Origin: Candidatus Gillettellia adelgis
Lineage (GTDB): Bacteria > Pseudomonadota > Gammaproteobacteria > Enterobacterales > Enterobacteriaceae
Direction of reading: 5' to 3'
NCBI GenBank assembly: GCA_020541285.1
Contig: CP047043.1
Coordinates: forward strand, 1,302,001 to 1,366,000
Length of the DNA: 64,000 nucleotides
Part shown: positions 37,233 to 46,482 of the stretch, piece by piece
How the letters are laid out: each line of letters starts with the position of its first letter
How positions within the stretch are numbered: position 1 is the stretch's first letter
The notes under the pieces: generated by a model
What the model was told of the DNA's origin: nothing
Databases searched by the model: none
Seen by the model: the letters and a program-made list of their open reading frames with translations, nothing else
Made by a program: the position numbers and the translations under genes

Positions 37233-37739
37233 CAGACTACCTCGATCAGCTTAAATGCAAAGGCTTAATAGATATTTTAATTGCTTTATACAAGCTACAA
37301 ATGTGATACACTGCTATTTGACGACATCGTACTAAATAACATAGTGATGATACATGAATAATATTGAACTAACAGATTCATGTTCCTAGAATCAATAGAC
37401 TAACATCCTTATTACAACGTGATTGCTATTTCAGTTGTAGCATTTAATACTAACATTTACTATTTAATACGAAACATTAAATAGTAAATATTTTTCGAAA
37501 GTATTAGATTATGCGTCCTTCGACCACTCAAATTTTTTCGAAAAATCACGTTATACTACTACCTGGGTATGGTAGGGAAGGATGCTAATATTTGACTACT
37601 AGTATCCTGAGTATCATAAAACTATTAGTGTCCGTCGACACTAATTCTATTCTAAGCTCAGCATGAAAGATAATCTGTTTTCTCACGATAGACATGCAAT
37701 AATTATTAATGTAGCTTTATGTATAGTCAATGTACGATA
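37233..37739. other. rppH-suhB spacer
   Basis: About 0.5 kb without a gene. It carries the likely suhB terminator at 37624-37645 and, near 37580-37608, an imperfect hairpin GGATGCTA/TAGTATCC. An rppH promoter should be in the left part but is not evident. Confidence 0.55.
37624..37645 (-). terminator. Probable Rho-independent terminator of suhB
   Basis: Arms ATTAGTGTC and GACACTAAT pair perfectly (9 bp) around a 4-nt loop. On the minus strand the right arm is followed by AGTTTTATG. It lies about 95 bp beyond the suhB stop. The T run is short, so efficiency is uncertain. Confidence 0.5.
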
Positions 37740-38546
37740 CTAGATCTTTATGGTGTTCTGTAGTTCTGTACGAATAGTAAATAATATTGACTTCAGAATA
37801 CGGGCATTACCTGCAATTAAGTTACCAGAGCTCAAGTGATGATGATCACCAGCAAAGTCGCTCACGAAACCACCCGATTCCCGTACTAATAATTCAGCAG
37901 CTGTAAAAACCCCAGGCTTTATCCCGCCGATATTAAAGAAGCCATCCACGCGGCCAGCTGCAACATAAGCCAAATCCAGAGTCGACGATCCAGTATGCCG
38001 AAAATCGGCACATTGGTTAAACAATGTACCAATGATTTTGATATACACTTCAAGAGATTGTTTATGTTGAACAGGAAATCCGATAGCTAAAATAGCGCCG
38101 TCCAAACTTTTACTATGGTTCCCACGTAAACGATAACCATTAAGTTGCGCACCATAGCCACGACTAGCCGTAAATAGTTCATTACGCATTGGATCATACA
38201 CTACCCCAACTTCCGTGCGGTTTTTAATACGCACTGCAATAGAAACAGAGAAATGTGGAAAATGTTTCATAAAATTTGAAGCACCATCTAATGCATAGAC
38301 TACCCATTGTACGTCCTGATCAACACCGAGCAGCTCGTCATGATTTCCTGTAAAAATATTATGTTTTGGATACGACTTACGGATTACCCTGGTAATTACG
38401 TGCTCTGCATCACGATTAACATGAGCGATAAAATTATTAACTTCTTCTTGACTGGCCGCTATAGTGTTTGACATTTCATAATTTTTGGCAATCAAGTCAC
38501 CTGCCTTGCGTGCAGCGCGCACAGCGATCGTCAACATCGGATGCAT
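37740..38546 (-). CDS. suhB: SuhB-like inositol-monophosphatase-fold protein lacking catalytic residues
   Basis: Full-length (268 residues, 267 in E. coli) and collinear with SuhB, which has inositol-1-phosphatase activity and also acts with NusA/NusB and RNA polymerase in rRNA antitermination. The fold is well kept (MHPMLTIAVRAARKAG, VSIAVRIKNRTEVGVVYDPM, DLAYVAAGRVDGFF). The metal site is not. ITEES has become FTGNH (Glu67 to Gly). WVIDPLDGTTNF has become WVVYALDGASNF (Asp84 to Tyr, with Asp87 kept). RPWDFAAGE has become KPGVFTAAE (Trp and Asp212 to Gly and Val), and Asp44 is Asn. Phosphatase activity is therefore very unlikely. Either only the antitermination role is retained, or decay has begun without frame loss. 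It is divergent from trmJ, as in E. coli. Confidence 0.93.
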   Translation of the reverse strand: MHPMLTIAVRAARKAGDLIAKNYEMSNTIAASQEEVNNFIAHVNRDAEHVITRVIRKSYPKHNIFTGNHDELLGVDQDVQWVVYALDGASNFMKHFPHFSVSIAVRIKNRTEVGVVYDPMRNELFTASRGYGAQLNGYRLRGNHSKSLDGAILAIGFPVQHKQSLEVYIKIIGTLFNQCADFRHTGSSTLDLAYVAAGRVDGFFNIGGIKPGVFTAAELLVRESGGFVSDFAGDHHHLSSGNLIAGNARILKSILFTIRTELQNTIKI

Positions 38547-38665
38547 GTATATTTTCCAATTAGGATATTAAAGGATATCCAATGATACTTAGTATACCAG
38601 GCGCGTGAAAAATACCTATACCTATGTTAATATTTTTTATTTTATTCTACGCTTAAGAGTTTTTT

Positions 38666-39388
38666 ATGTTGCATAATATTCGTATTGTTCTGATCGAGAC
38701 ATCACACACTGGAAACATCGGCTCCACTGCTAGAGCCATGAAAACCATGGGATTAACCAATTTATATTTAGTGAATTCACCGATAAAATTCGACTCTCAG
38801 TCAAGCGCTCTTGCTGCTGGTGCTAGCGATGTGATAGCATGCGCTACATTTGTGGATACCATAGATGACGCCATTAAGGATTGTAAACTGGTCATAGGTA
38901 CAAGCACGCGTACACGTATGCTACCTTGGCCAATGCTAGAGTCACGTGCATGCGGAATGCAAGCAGTGCGCGCAAGCGCACTAGCGCCAGTAGCCTTAGT
39001 GTTTGGCCGTGAACGTATTGGCTTAACTAACCATGAATTACAAAAATGTCATTACCATGTCGAAATTCCCGCTAATCCGGATTATAGCTCTCTCAACCTC
39101 GCCATGGCAGTACAGATTATAGCATATGAGGTGCGTATGGCTTATCTCGACCATCAAACAAGCAAGAGGGTACAGCAAAAAGAGGAGCCTTATCCTCTAA
39201 CAAGTGATCTTGAATATTTTTATCAACATTTAGAAAAAACGTTAAAGCATATTGGATTTATCCGCCCCAATCATCCTGGGCAAGTCATGAATCGACTACG
39301 ATGCTTATTTACCCGCGCTCGCTTGAACGAGCACGAGCTGCATATCCTTCGAGGCATGCTTACGTCAATTGATCAACAGAACAGATAG
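38666..39388 (+). CDS. trmJ: tRNA (cytidine/uridine-2'-O-)-methyltransferase TrmJ
   Basis: SPOUT-class enzyme that 2'-O-methylates nucleotide 32 of several tRNAs using S-adenosylmethionine; 240 residues (246 in E. coli). The N-terminal domain has [20 protein letters not shown] with the catalytic Arg region. The trefoil-knot SAM site is formed by [15 protein letters not shown] and [15 protein letters not shown]. The C-terminal extension ends [19 protein letters not shown] precedes the ATG. Its place between suhB and the isc operon matches E. coli, except that iscR has vanished from the gap after it. Confidence 0.96.
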   Translation: MLHNIRIVLIETSHTGNIGSTARAMKTMGLTNLYLVNSPIKFDSQSSALAAGASDVIACATFVDTIDDAIKDCKLVIGTSTRTRMLPWPMLESRACGMQAVRASALAPVALVFGRERIGLTNHELQKCHYHVEIPANPDYSSLNLAMAVQIIAYEVRMAYLDHQTSKRVQQKEEPYPLTSDLEYFYQHLEKTLKHIGFIRPNHPGQVMNRLRCLFTRARLNEHELHILRGMLTSIDQQNR

Positions 39389-39765
39389 CCATTACATATA
39401 TCACATGGACGCTGTAGATTATAAGAATAGTCGAAGTACGCTATCAGTTATCATAAATATTAGATATGGTACATTATAAAGCTCTAAAATCTACTAGATT
39501 GAATAGTCGAGTTAAAGAATGTCAAAATTTCAATTATAGTTATTGACAGTTAAGCATAGTTCTATAAGACTAGCATATAAACAACAAGATACAATCACTG
39601 CATATGATGAATATTCCATTATGCTCCCATAACAGACTGATACTTATCGTAAATATCTCTCAACGCCAGATTATGGCTCGATTTTATTTAAAATGATACC
39701 GCTCAACAAAAAAAGCAGTTAGAAATATTTAGCTTGATAGGGGTAATGCAGGGAGAACGAGAGTA
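39389..39765. other. Gap where iscR would be
   Basis: 377 bp between trmJ and iscS, shorter than an iscR gene (about 490 bp). I can align none of it with IscR: no helix-turn-helix and no Cys cluster. A TTGACA at 39543-39548 with TATAAG 14 nt later could be a rough promoter for the isc genes, but the spacing is poor. The right end holds the iscS ribosome site. Confidence 0.55.
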
Positions 39766-40980
39766 ATGAAAATACCAATTTATCTAGATTATTCAGCAAC
39801 AACGCCGGTAGACCCTCGAGTTGCTGAAAAAATGATGCAATTTTTAACCTTGGATGGCACTTTTGGTAATCCAGCTTCCCGTTCTCATCGTTTTGGCTGG
39901 CAGGCAGCAGAATCAGTGGATATTGCTCGCAATCAAATTGCTGAATTAATAGGGTCAGATTCACGAGACATTATCTTCACTTCAGGTGCAACAGAATCTA
40001 ATAATCTAGCTATTAAAGGCTCAGCTCATTTTTATCAAAAAAAAGGAAAGCATATAATTACCAGTAAAACTGAACATAAAGCCGTGCTAGACACTTGTCG
40101 CCAGCTTGAGCGTGAAGGTTTTAATGTGACTTACCTTACCCCGAAGAGCAGTGGCATTATCGATCTACCTGATCTTGAAGCTGCAATACGCAACGATACC
40201 ATTCTAGTTTCTATCATGCATGTGAACAACGAAATTGGTATAAAACAAGATATTAAAAAAATTGGTGAGATTTGTCGTTCACGAAAAATTATTTACCATG
40301 TTGACGCTACACAAAGTGTCGGAAAACTCCCGATCAATTTAAATCAACTAAAAGTTGATCTCATGTCATTCTCTGGACATAAAATGTATGCCCCAAAAGG
40401 CATTGGTGTCTTATATGTGCGTCGTAAACCTCGTATCCGCATTGAAGCTCAAATACACGGGGGGGGTCATGAGCGTGGGATGCGATCCGGTACACTTGCA
40501 GTACATCAAATCGTCGGTCTAGGTGAAGCATGCAGAATCGCCAAAAAAGAGATGGCAGAGGAAATGATACGTCTTCGCTGGCTACGTGATCGTCTCTGGA
40601 ATGGAGTAAAAAATATACAAGAGGTGTATTTGAATGGCGATTTAGAATATGGCATACCAAATATTCTAAATGTCAGTTTTAACTATATTGAAGGAGAGTC
40701 TCTTATTATGGCGCTAACAGATCTGGCTATATCTTCTGGTTCTGCATGCACGTCTGCCAGCTTAGAACCATCCTACGTATTACGTGCATTAGGCATGAAT
40801 GCTGAATTAGCACATAGTTCAATCCGTTTTTCTCTAGGACGCTTTACTACACAAGAAGAGATTGATTATACTATTAAATTAGTACGTCAATCCATTAATC
40901 GCTTACGAGATATTTCTCCACTTTGGGAGATGTTTCAGCAAGGTTTAGATATTAATAATATTGTATGGACACATCATTAA
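39766..40980 (+). CDS. iscS: Cysteine desulfurase IscS
   Basis: PLP-dependent homodimer that takes sulfur from cysteine for Fe-S clusters, thiamine and tRNA thiolation; 404 residues, identical in length to E. coli. The PLP Lys206 is in SFSGHKMY, and the persulfide Cys328 is in [17 protein letters not shown] on its mobile loop. THe [10 protein letters not shown] and [13 protein letters not shown] segments are almost unchanged. The start [20 protein letters not shown] matches the family, behind GAGAG. It is the first surviving gene of the isc operon and hands sulfur to IscU, encoded 22 bp downstream. Confidence 0.98.
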   Translation: MKIPIYLDYSATTPVDPRVAEKMMQFLTLDGTFGNPASRSHRFGWQAAESVDIARNQIAELIGSDSRDIIFTSGATESNNLAIKGSAHFYQKKGKHIITSKTEHKAVLDTCRQLEREGFNVTYLTPKSSGIIDLPDLEAAIRNDTILVSIMHVNNEIGIKQDIKKIGEICRSRKIIYHVDATQSVGKLPINLNQLKVDLMSFSGHKMYAPKGIGVLYVRRKPRIRIEAQIHGGGHERGMRSGTLAVHQIVGLGEACRIAKKEMAEEMIRLRWLRDRLWNGVKNIQEVYLNGDLEYGIPNILNVSFNYIEGESLIMALTDLAISSGSACTSASLEPSYVLRALGMNAELAHSSIRFSLGRFTTQEEIDYTIKLVRQSINRLRDISPLWEMFQQGLDINNIVWTHH

Positions 40981-41002
40981 TTTTTATATTAAGGAATAAT
41001 TT

Positions 41003-41413
41003 ATGGCTTACAGTAAAAAATTAATTGATCATTATGAAAATCCACGCAACGTAGGTTCTTTTGATCACGAAGATCCCAGCGTTGGTAGCGCGATGGTGGG
41101 TGCTCCAGCCTGTGGTGATGTAATGAAATTACAAATCAAAGTTAACTATCAAGGTATTATTGAAGATGCCCGCTTCAAAACTTACGGCTGTGGTTCTGCG
41201 ATTGCTTCTAGTTCATTAGTGACTGAGTGGATGAAGGGTAAATCTCTCGAGCAAGCAGAAAAAATCAAAAATACTGAGATTGCTGAAGAACTGGTATTAC
41301 CACCAGTTAAGATTCACTGTTCAATTTTAGCAGAAGATGCTATTAAAACTGCAATCGCTGACTATAAAAGCAAACATACACTTACAATCAATCCAGTTAT
41401 GGAGAAACAGTAA
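41003..41413 (+). CDS. iscU: Fe-S cluster scaffold IscU
   Basis: Scaffold on which IscS and partners build [2Fe-2S] clusters. It has 136 residues against 128 in E. coli. The three ligand cysteines are present at the usual places: GAPACGD (Cys37), YGCGSA (Cys63) and KIHCSIL (Cys106). Asp39 follows the first, and the chaperone-binding LPPVK motif recognised by HscA is intact. The C-terminus runs eight residues further than usual (HTLTINPVMEKQ after YKSK). AAGGAAT precedes the ATG. A strong hairpin lies between it and iscA. Confidence 0.97.
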   Translation: MAYSKKLIDHYENPRNVGSFDHEDPSVGSAMVGAPACGDVMKLQIKVNYQGIIEDARFKTYGCGSAIASSSLVTEWMKGKSLEQAEKIKNTEIAEELVLPPVKIHCSILAEDAIKTAIADYKSKHTLTINPVMEKQ

Positions 41414-41467
41414 AACACATCCATGAACCTTGCAATATGCAAGAAAAGTAAGATAAATAAAAAGCAG

Positions 41468-41500
41468 AACAATGATATGCATAATATGCATATCATTGTT
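41468..41500. repeat. Perfect 15-bp inverted repeat between iscU and iscA
   Basis: AACAATGATATGCAT and ATGCATATCATTGTT enclose a 3-nt loop (AAT). It lies 54 bp after iscU and 170 bp before iscA, in an unusually wide spacer (257 bp). A weaker hairpin (CAACT/AGTTG) follows at once. No T run follows, so it is more likely to mark mRNA processing, stability or partial attenuation than full termination. Function is inference. Confidence 0.6.
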
Positions 41501-41670
41501 AACAACTGCATGTAGTTGCAAGATTTTACAGAGCTTGACAGACTGACATGCAAACCTTCTAATAAGTTTTTCACTGCGTGTAAGATATTGTAGTATACTC
41601 ATCAGTAGTTTTTCTAAAGTTAATTATTCTAGTCATTAAGTAAAAATTTTATGTGGTCCATGAGGTTTGG

Positions 41671-41997
41671 ATGTCAATTACTATAAGTAATAGCGCTGCA
41701 CAACGTATTAAGACTTTTATTAACAAGAGAGGACGCGGTCTTGGTCTGCGTGTAGCAGTAAAGATCTCTGGTTGCTCTGGAATGGCGTATGCATTAGAAC
41801 TTGTTGATGAAGTACAGCACGATGATATCGTGTTTAAGGATAAAGATGTCAAAGTAATCATTGATAGTAAAAGCCTTGTTTATCTTTCAGGTACTGAACT
41901 TGATTTTGTTAAAAATGGCATAAATGAAGGCTTTCAATTTAACAATCCTAACGTCTCCAGCCATTGTGGTTGCGGTAAAAGTTTTAATGTTTCATAG
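41671..41997 (+). CDS. iscA: A-type Fe-S cluster carrier IscA
   Basis: Carrier that passes Fe-S clusters from IscU to target proteins; 108 residues (107 in E. coli) from the ATG at 41671. A GTG at 41653 would add MVHEVW, but GAGG ends 5 nt before the chosen ATG and the family start is MSITLS. The three cluster cysteines are SGCSGMAY (Cys35) and HCGCGKSF (Cys99 and Cys101 region). [11 protein letters not shown] and [19 protein letters not shown] are well conserved. It lies between iscU and hscB in the standard order. Confidence 0.97.
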   Translation: MSITISNSAAQRIKTFINKRGRGLGLRVAVKISGCSGMAYALELVDEVQHDDIVFKDKDVKVIIDSKSLVYLSGTELDFVKNGINEGFQFNNPNVSSHCGCGKSFNVS

Positions 41998-42062
41998 TCA
42001 TTGTTTACCTCTTGTCACACGATGTGCAGCAGACTTTCTCTGTTAACGACCAAGAGTATGCT

Positions 42063-42584
42063 ATGAATTACTTTACTTTGTTCGGTCTTCCAATTAATTA
42101 TCCTGTGGATGATAACCAACTTAGATCCCGTTTTCAGGATCTACAGCGTCAATTTCATCCCGATCGTTTTGTTTGTCAGCCGGAAAACGAACGTTTAATA
42201 GCTTTGCAAAAAGCTACTGCTATTAATGCAGCCTACCAAACGCTAAAACACTCGTTAAAATGCGCAGAGTACATATTATCTTTATACGGTTTTAACCTAA
42301 TTCATGAACAACAGACCCTACAAGATCCCGCTTTCCTAGCCGAACAATTAGAATTGTATGAAGAACTTGATAATATTGCGAATAAAATAAACACGGAGAA
42401 TTTATTATCCAAATTTAGCTTGCGGTTAAACAAGGCAATAAAGCAGCGCTATGCTTTAATAACGCAACAGTTAAACAACCAACAATGGCCAGAAGCTGCC
42501 GATACTGTACGTAAGATGAAATTTTTAAATAAACTTCAGCAACAAGTTAAAAATCTCAAAGAAACAATGCTAGGTTTTGAATAA
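42063..42584 (+). CDS. hscB: Fe-S co-chaperone HscB (J-domain protein)
   Basis: J-type co-chaperone that brings IscU to HscA and stimulates its ATPase. About 173 residues (171 in E. coli) from the ATG at 42063, which matches the [10 protein letters not shown] start; an upstream TTG at 42012 would add 17 unconserved residues. The J domain contains the essential HPD motif in QRQFHPDRF, and the C-terminal three-helix domain has [14 protein letters not shown] and [14 protein letters not shown]. It looks fully functional, yet the gene of its partner HscA next door is frameshifted. Confidence 0.95.
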   Translation: MNYFTLFGLPINYPVDDNQLRSRFQDLQRQFHPDRFVCQPENERLIALQKATAINAAYQTLKHSLKCAEYILSLYGFNLIHEQQTLQDPAFLAEQLELYEELDNIANKINTENLLSKFSLRLNKAIKQRYALITQQLNNQQWPEAADTVRKMKFLNKLQQQVKNLKETMLGFE

Positions 42585-42610
42585 GATCTTCTGATTGTGG
42601 AAACTTTAAT

Positions 42611-44453
42611 ATGACTTTATTGCAAATTAATGACTCTACTCTATGTGTATCGCTGCATCAGTGCCGTTTATCAGCAGGGATCGATCTAGGTACTACGAAT
42701 TCGCTTGTTGCTACAGTACGTGCTGGACAAATAGAAACGCTGACAGACAAACATGGACGTCATTTATTGCCTTCAGTGGTACACTATCAACATAAAAAAC
42801 ACTTGGTAGGCTGGAAGGCTCGCCAATATGCGATACAACAACCCAGTAATACTATTATCTCGATCAAGCGCTTAATTGGATGTTCCTTAGCAGATGTGCA
42901 ACAACGTTATCCGAACCTGCCATACCAGTTTCAGGCCAGTGAAAATGGCCTACCAATGATCGTTACTGCTGCCGGATTAGTAAACGCAGTAGTAGTATCC
43001 GCAGATATTCTCAGAGAACTCGCTTTCCGTGCACAAGCGGCGTTAAAAGGCAAACTGGATGGCGTTGTGATTACCGTGCCTGCCTATTTTGATGATGTGC
43101 AACGCCAAGACACTAAAAATGCGGCGTGTCTAGCGGGTCTTCATGTATTACGTCTTTTAAATGAGCCGACTGCGGCTGCGATCGCTTATGGATTAGACTC
43201 TGGTCAGGAAGGGGTTATTGCAGTTTATGATTTAGGTGGTGGTACCTTTGATATTTCTTTGTTACGCCTTAGCAGAGGCGTCTTTGAAGTCTTAGCGACT
43301 GGTGGTGATGTTACACTTGGTGGTGATGACTTTGATCAACTATTAGCTGACTGGCTTCGTGCTCAAGCCGGCGTGACTGACTACAGTAATCACAGTGTAC
43401 AACGTCAACTTTTAGATATTGCTAGTACTGTAAAAATCGCACTAAGCAATGCCGATAGCGTACATGTTAAGGTTGCTAAATGGCACGGTGAAGTAACGCG
43501 CACTCAGTTTGAATCTCTTATTGCATCATTAGTGAAAAAAACTCTACGAACCTGTTACCATACACTAAACGACGCTAATCTCCGGACTGAAGAGATAAGC
43601 GAGGTAATAATGGTTGGTGGCTCTACGCGTGTTCCACTCGTACGTCAACAAGTGGAGTTATTTTTTGGGAGATCCCCCATTAATCACGATTGATCCAGAC
43701 AAAGTTATTGCCATTGGCGCGGCAATCCAAGCAGATGTTCTAGTAGGTAATAAACCGGATAATAACATGTTGTTGCTAGATGTGATCCCATTATCATTAG
43801 GTTTGGAAACCATAGGTGGTTTGGTTGAAAAAATGATCCCACGCAATACTACCATTCCTGTGGCACGTGCGCAAGAATTCACTACTTTCAAAGATGGCCA
43901 AACTGCAATAATGATTCATGTGGTACAAGGCGAACGAGAACTAATACAAGATTGTCGTTCTCTTGCACGTTTTACGCTTTTTGGATTGCCAAAATTACCA
44001 GCTGGCAGGGCACATATCATTGTAACTTTTCAGGTAGATGCTGATGGCCTACTCAGTGTTACAGCGATGGAAAAATCTACCAGTATTCAAGCCCAAGTTC
44101 AAGTAAAATACTCATATGGCTTATCTGAGAGCGACATTATTTCGACTCTCAAAAAGTCGAAGGCTTATACTACAACGGATATAAAACAACGAAAATTACT
44201 GAAAAAAAGTAGAAGCTGCTCGGATATTAAAAAAAATACAAGGTCTATTATCTAAAGATACTATCTTACTCAGTAACATAGAAACTTAGGAAAATCCCTT
44301 TATAATTGTAAGACTAATGCAGAACATATCACAAAACGATGGCTGTATTACTATCGACATAACCATGGAATCTTTAAACGTTCAAAACAGGCATTTTTTA
44401 TGCAGCGAACCAATCTAGCTGATTACCATAAATTAACCCCAATCATTCTATAG
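42611..44453 (+). pseudogene. hscA: Fe-S chaperone HscA, frameshifted (at least two indels)
   Basis: Specialised Hsp70 that helps release clusters from IscU. The ancestral span is about 614 codons (616 in E. coli). The first frame (to 43693) holds the ATPase domain with [30 protein letters not shown] and GGSTRVPLV, then ends at [10 protein letters not shown]. The second (to 44255) resumes at [16 protein letters not shown] and covers the substrate-binding beta domain with TTFKDGQTA and [16 protein letters not shown]. The break lies at T6 (43661-43666) or C5 (43674-43678). A second break is at A7 (44202-44208): one fewer A restores KKVEAARIL. That frame hits TAG at 44287. A last shifted piece, KQAFFMQRTNLADY, resembles the true C-terminus and ends at 44453. 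Confidence 0.9.
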
Positions 44454-44466
44454 AGAAGCTTTAACG

Positions 44467-44802
44467 ATGCCTACAATTATTTTTTTACCTCAAAAAGATC
44501 TATGTCCAAGAGGTATGGTTGTCAACGCTAACCAAGGAGAAATTATCCTTAATATTGCATTACACAATAATATTAAGATCGAACATGCCTGCGAAAAATC
44601 TTGCGCCTGCACTACCTGTCACTGTATTATACGCAAAGGCTTCTCTTCCTTGGAAGCCAGCGGAGAACGAGAAGACGAGATATTAGATAAAGCTTGGGGC
44701 TTAGAACTAGAAAGTCGTCTCAGTTGTCAAACGAAAGTCGCTAGTGAAGATTTAGTAATTGAAATACCCCAATATACGATTAATTATGCGCGTGAGTATT
44801 AG
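44467..44802 (+). CDS. fdx: Isc-type [2Fe-2S] ferredoxin
   Basis: Adrenodoxin-type ferredoxin that gives electrons to Fe-S assembly on IscU; 111 residues as in E. coli. The four cluster cysteines are [12 protein letters not shown] (Cys42, Cys48 and Cys51) and LSCQTK (Cys87). The acidic interaction helix [14 protein letters not shown] is kept, as is the tail [12 protein letters not shown]. It begins 14 bp after the end of the hscA relic. iscX, next in E. coli, is not found downstream. Confidence 0.97.
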   Translation: MPTIIFLPQKDLCPRGMVVNANQGEIILNIALHNNIKIEHACEKSCACTTCHCIIRKGFSSLEASGEREDEILDKAWGLELESRLSCQTKVASEDLVIEIPQYTINYAREY

Positions 44803-45218
44803 TACCACTATCTTTTAAATCATAGAATTATTTAACTTTTGATATCTATTCAAATAAACCTAAGATTTTACGTATTTTGCGCTGCTTCTAAGAACATAAA
44901 ATAGATAAATTATTCGATTTTGAATAGATATATCTATCTATAAACTCCGTTGATTGTCTAAATTTTTTCATATGATAGAATTAGTCTTCTTACATAACAG
45001 TGTGTACATGTTATACAGAACTGCATCTAAGTTAGATTTTTACCCTGCTTAATTAAGCAGTTTTAGTATTAAAAATTTCACTACATTATCGCCTTTTGCA
45101 ATTTGCAGTATTTTAGATATACACATCTATCTTTTAAAGATGTTAAAAGAATTTAGGATATAGATCATAAAAAGGTTTATATAAACTACGATCATTTAAA
45201 TAGCTAGTTATCGTGTTG
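44803..45218. other. Spacer between convergent fdx and glyA
   Basis: About 0.4 kb, AT-rich. iscX is absent. A 16-bp palindrome CTGCTTAATTAAGCAG (45045-45060) followed by TTTTAG may be a shared terminator. Nothing else can be supported. Confidence 0.55.
45045..45064 (+). terminator. Possible terminator of the isc operon
   Basis: The perfect palindrome CTGCTTAATTAAGCAG can fold as a 5-bp stem with a 6-nt loop, followed by TTTT on the plus strand. It lies about 240 bp after fdx and 155 bp beyond the 3' end of the convergent glyA. The stem is short and the call tentative. Confidence 0.35.
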
Positions 45219-46482
45219 TCATGAGTGTGATGTATATACTGGTAAGCGACCGCAAATATCCAACACTTTATTTTTAGTACGTGCAATCACAGAATCATTG
45301 CGAATATTTTCTAATATATTACATATCCAACTAGCCAGTTCACGCACTTCCACTTCTTTTAAACCACGACGCGTCACGGCTGGAGTACCAATCCTCACAC
45401 CAGAAGTCACGCATGCGTTCTGTAAATCATTTGGAACAGTGTTTTTATTTACAGTAATATTTGCCCGACCTAAAGCAGTTTCAGCATCCTTACCTGTAAA
45501 ATTTCTGTCAACTAAATCCAGCAAGAACAAATGATTACAAGTACCTCCGGTAACTATTTTATAGCCTTTTTGAAGAAAAACTTCTACCATTGCCTTGGCG
45601 TTATCAACTACTTGCTGCTGATAAATTTTAAATGATGGCTCCATAGCTTCTTTTAGCGCTACTGCTTTGCCAGCAATGACATGTATTAAAGGACCACCTT
45701 GGCTGCCAGGAAATACTGAAGCGTTCAGTTTTTTATACAATACTTCATTACCCCCCTTTTGCTAAAATTAATCCACCGCGTGGACCTGCCAAAGTTTTGT
45801 GGGTGGTTGTAGTAACAACATGTGCATATGGTATCGGGTTTGGATAAACACCTACGGCGATTAATCCGGCAACATGTGCCATATCCACGAATAAATAGGC
45901 ACCAATGCTATCAGCGATTTCACGCATTTTTTTCCAATTAACAATACCAGAGAAAGCGGAGAACCCCCCTATAATCATTTTTGGCCTGTAGATCTCTGCT
46001 TGTTTAGCGAGATCTTCATAATTAATATTACCTTGTGTGTCAATACCATAAGGTACTACTTTATAGAGTTTTCCAGACAGATTAATCGGAGCACCATGGG
46101 TTAAGTGTCCACCATGTGATAGATGCATACCAAAAATAGTATCACCCGGCTGTAACAATGCACTATAAACCGCGAAGTTAGCTTGAGAACCAGAGTGGGG
46201 TTGTACATTCGCGTAATCTGCGCCGAATAGTATTTTTGCACGATCAATAGCCAATTTTTCAATAATATCTACATATTCACAACCACCATAGTAACGCTTA
46301 CCTGGATATCCCTCAGCATATTTGTTAGTTAGTTGTGAACCCTGCGCTTGCATAACGCGCGGACTAGTATAATTTTCAGACGCAATCAGCTCGATGTGCT
46401 CTTCCTGACGCACTACCTCTTGCTCCATGGCACGCCATAGCTCTACATCATAATCAGCAATGTTCATTGTGCGCTTTAACAT
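45219..46482 (-). pseudogene. glyA: Serine hydroxymethyltransferase GlyA, single homopolymer frameshift
   Basis: PLP enzyme converting serine and tetrahydrofolate to glycine and methylene-tetrahydrofolate, the main one-carbon source. The protein is complete in two frames. The first (46482 to 45748) runs from [12 protein letters not shown] through the PLP lysine in [14 protein letters not shown] to LILAKGG and a stop. The second (ending 45219) resumes at [12 protein letters not shown] and keeps RANITVNKN and [15 protein letters not shown]. The break is one extra G in a G6 run (CCCCCC at 45751-45756 on the plus strand): with five Gs the frame reads [13 protein letters not shown] as in relatives. 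No other damage is visible. It may be a sequencing error, a very young mutation, or a gene rescued by slippage. Confidence 0.9.
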
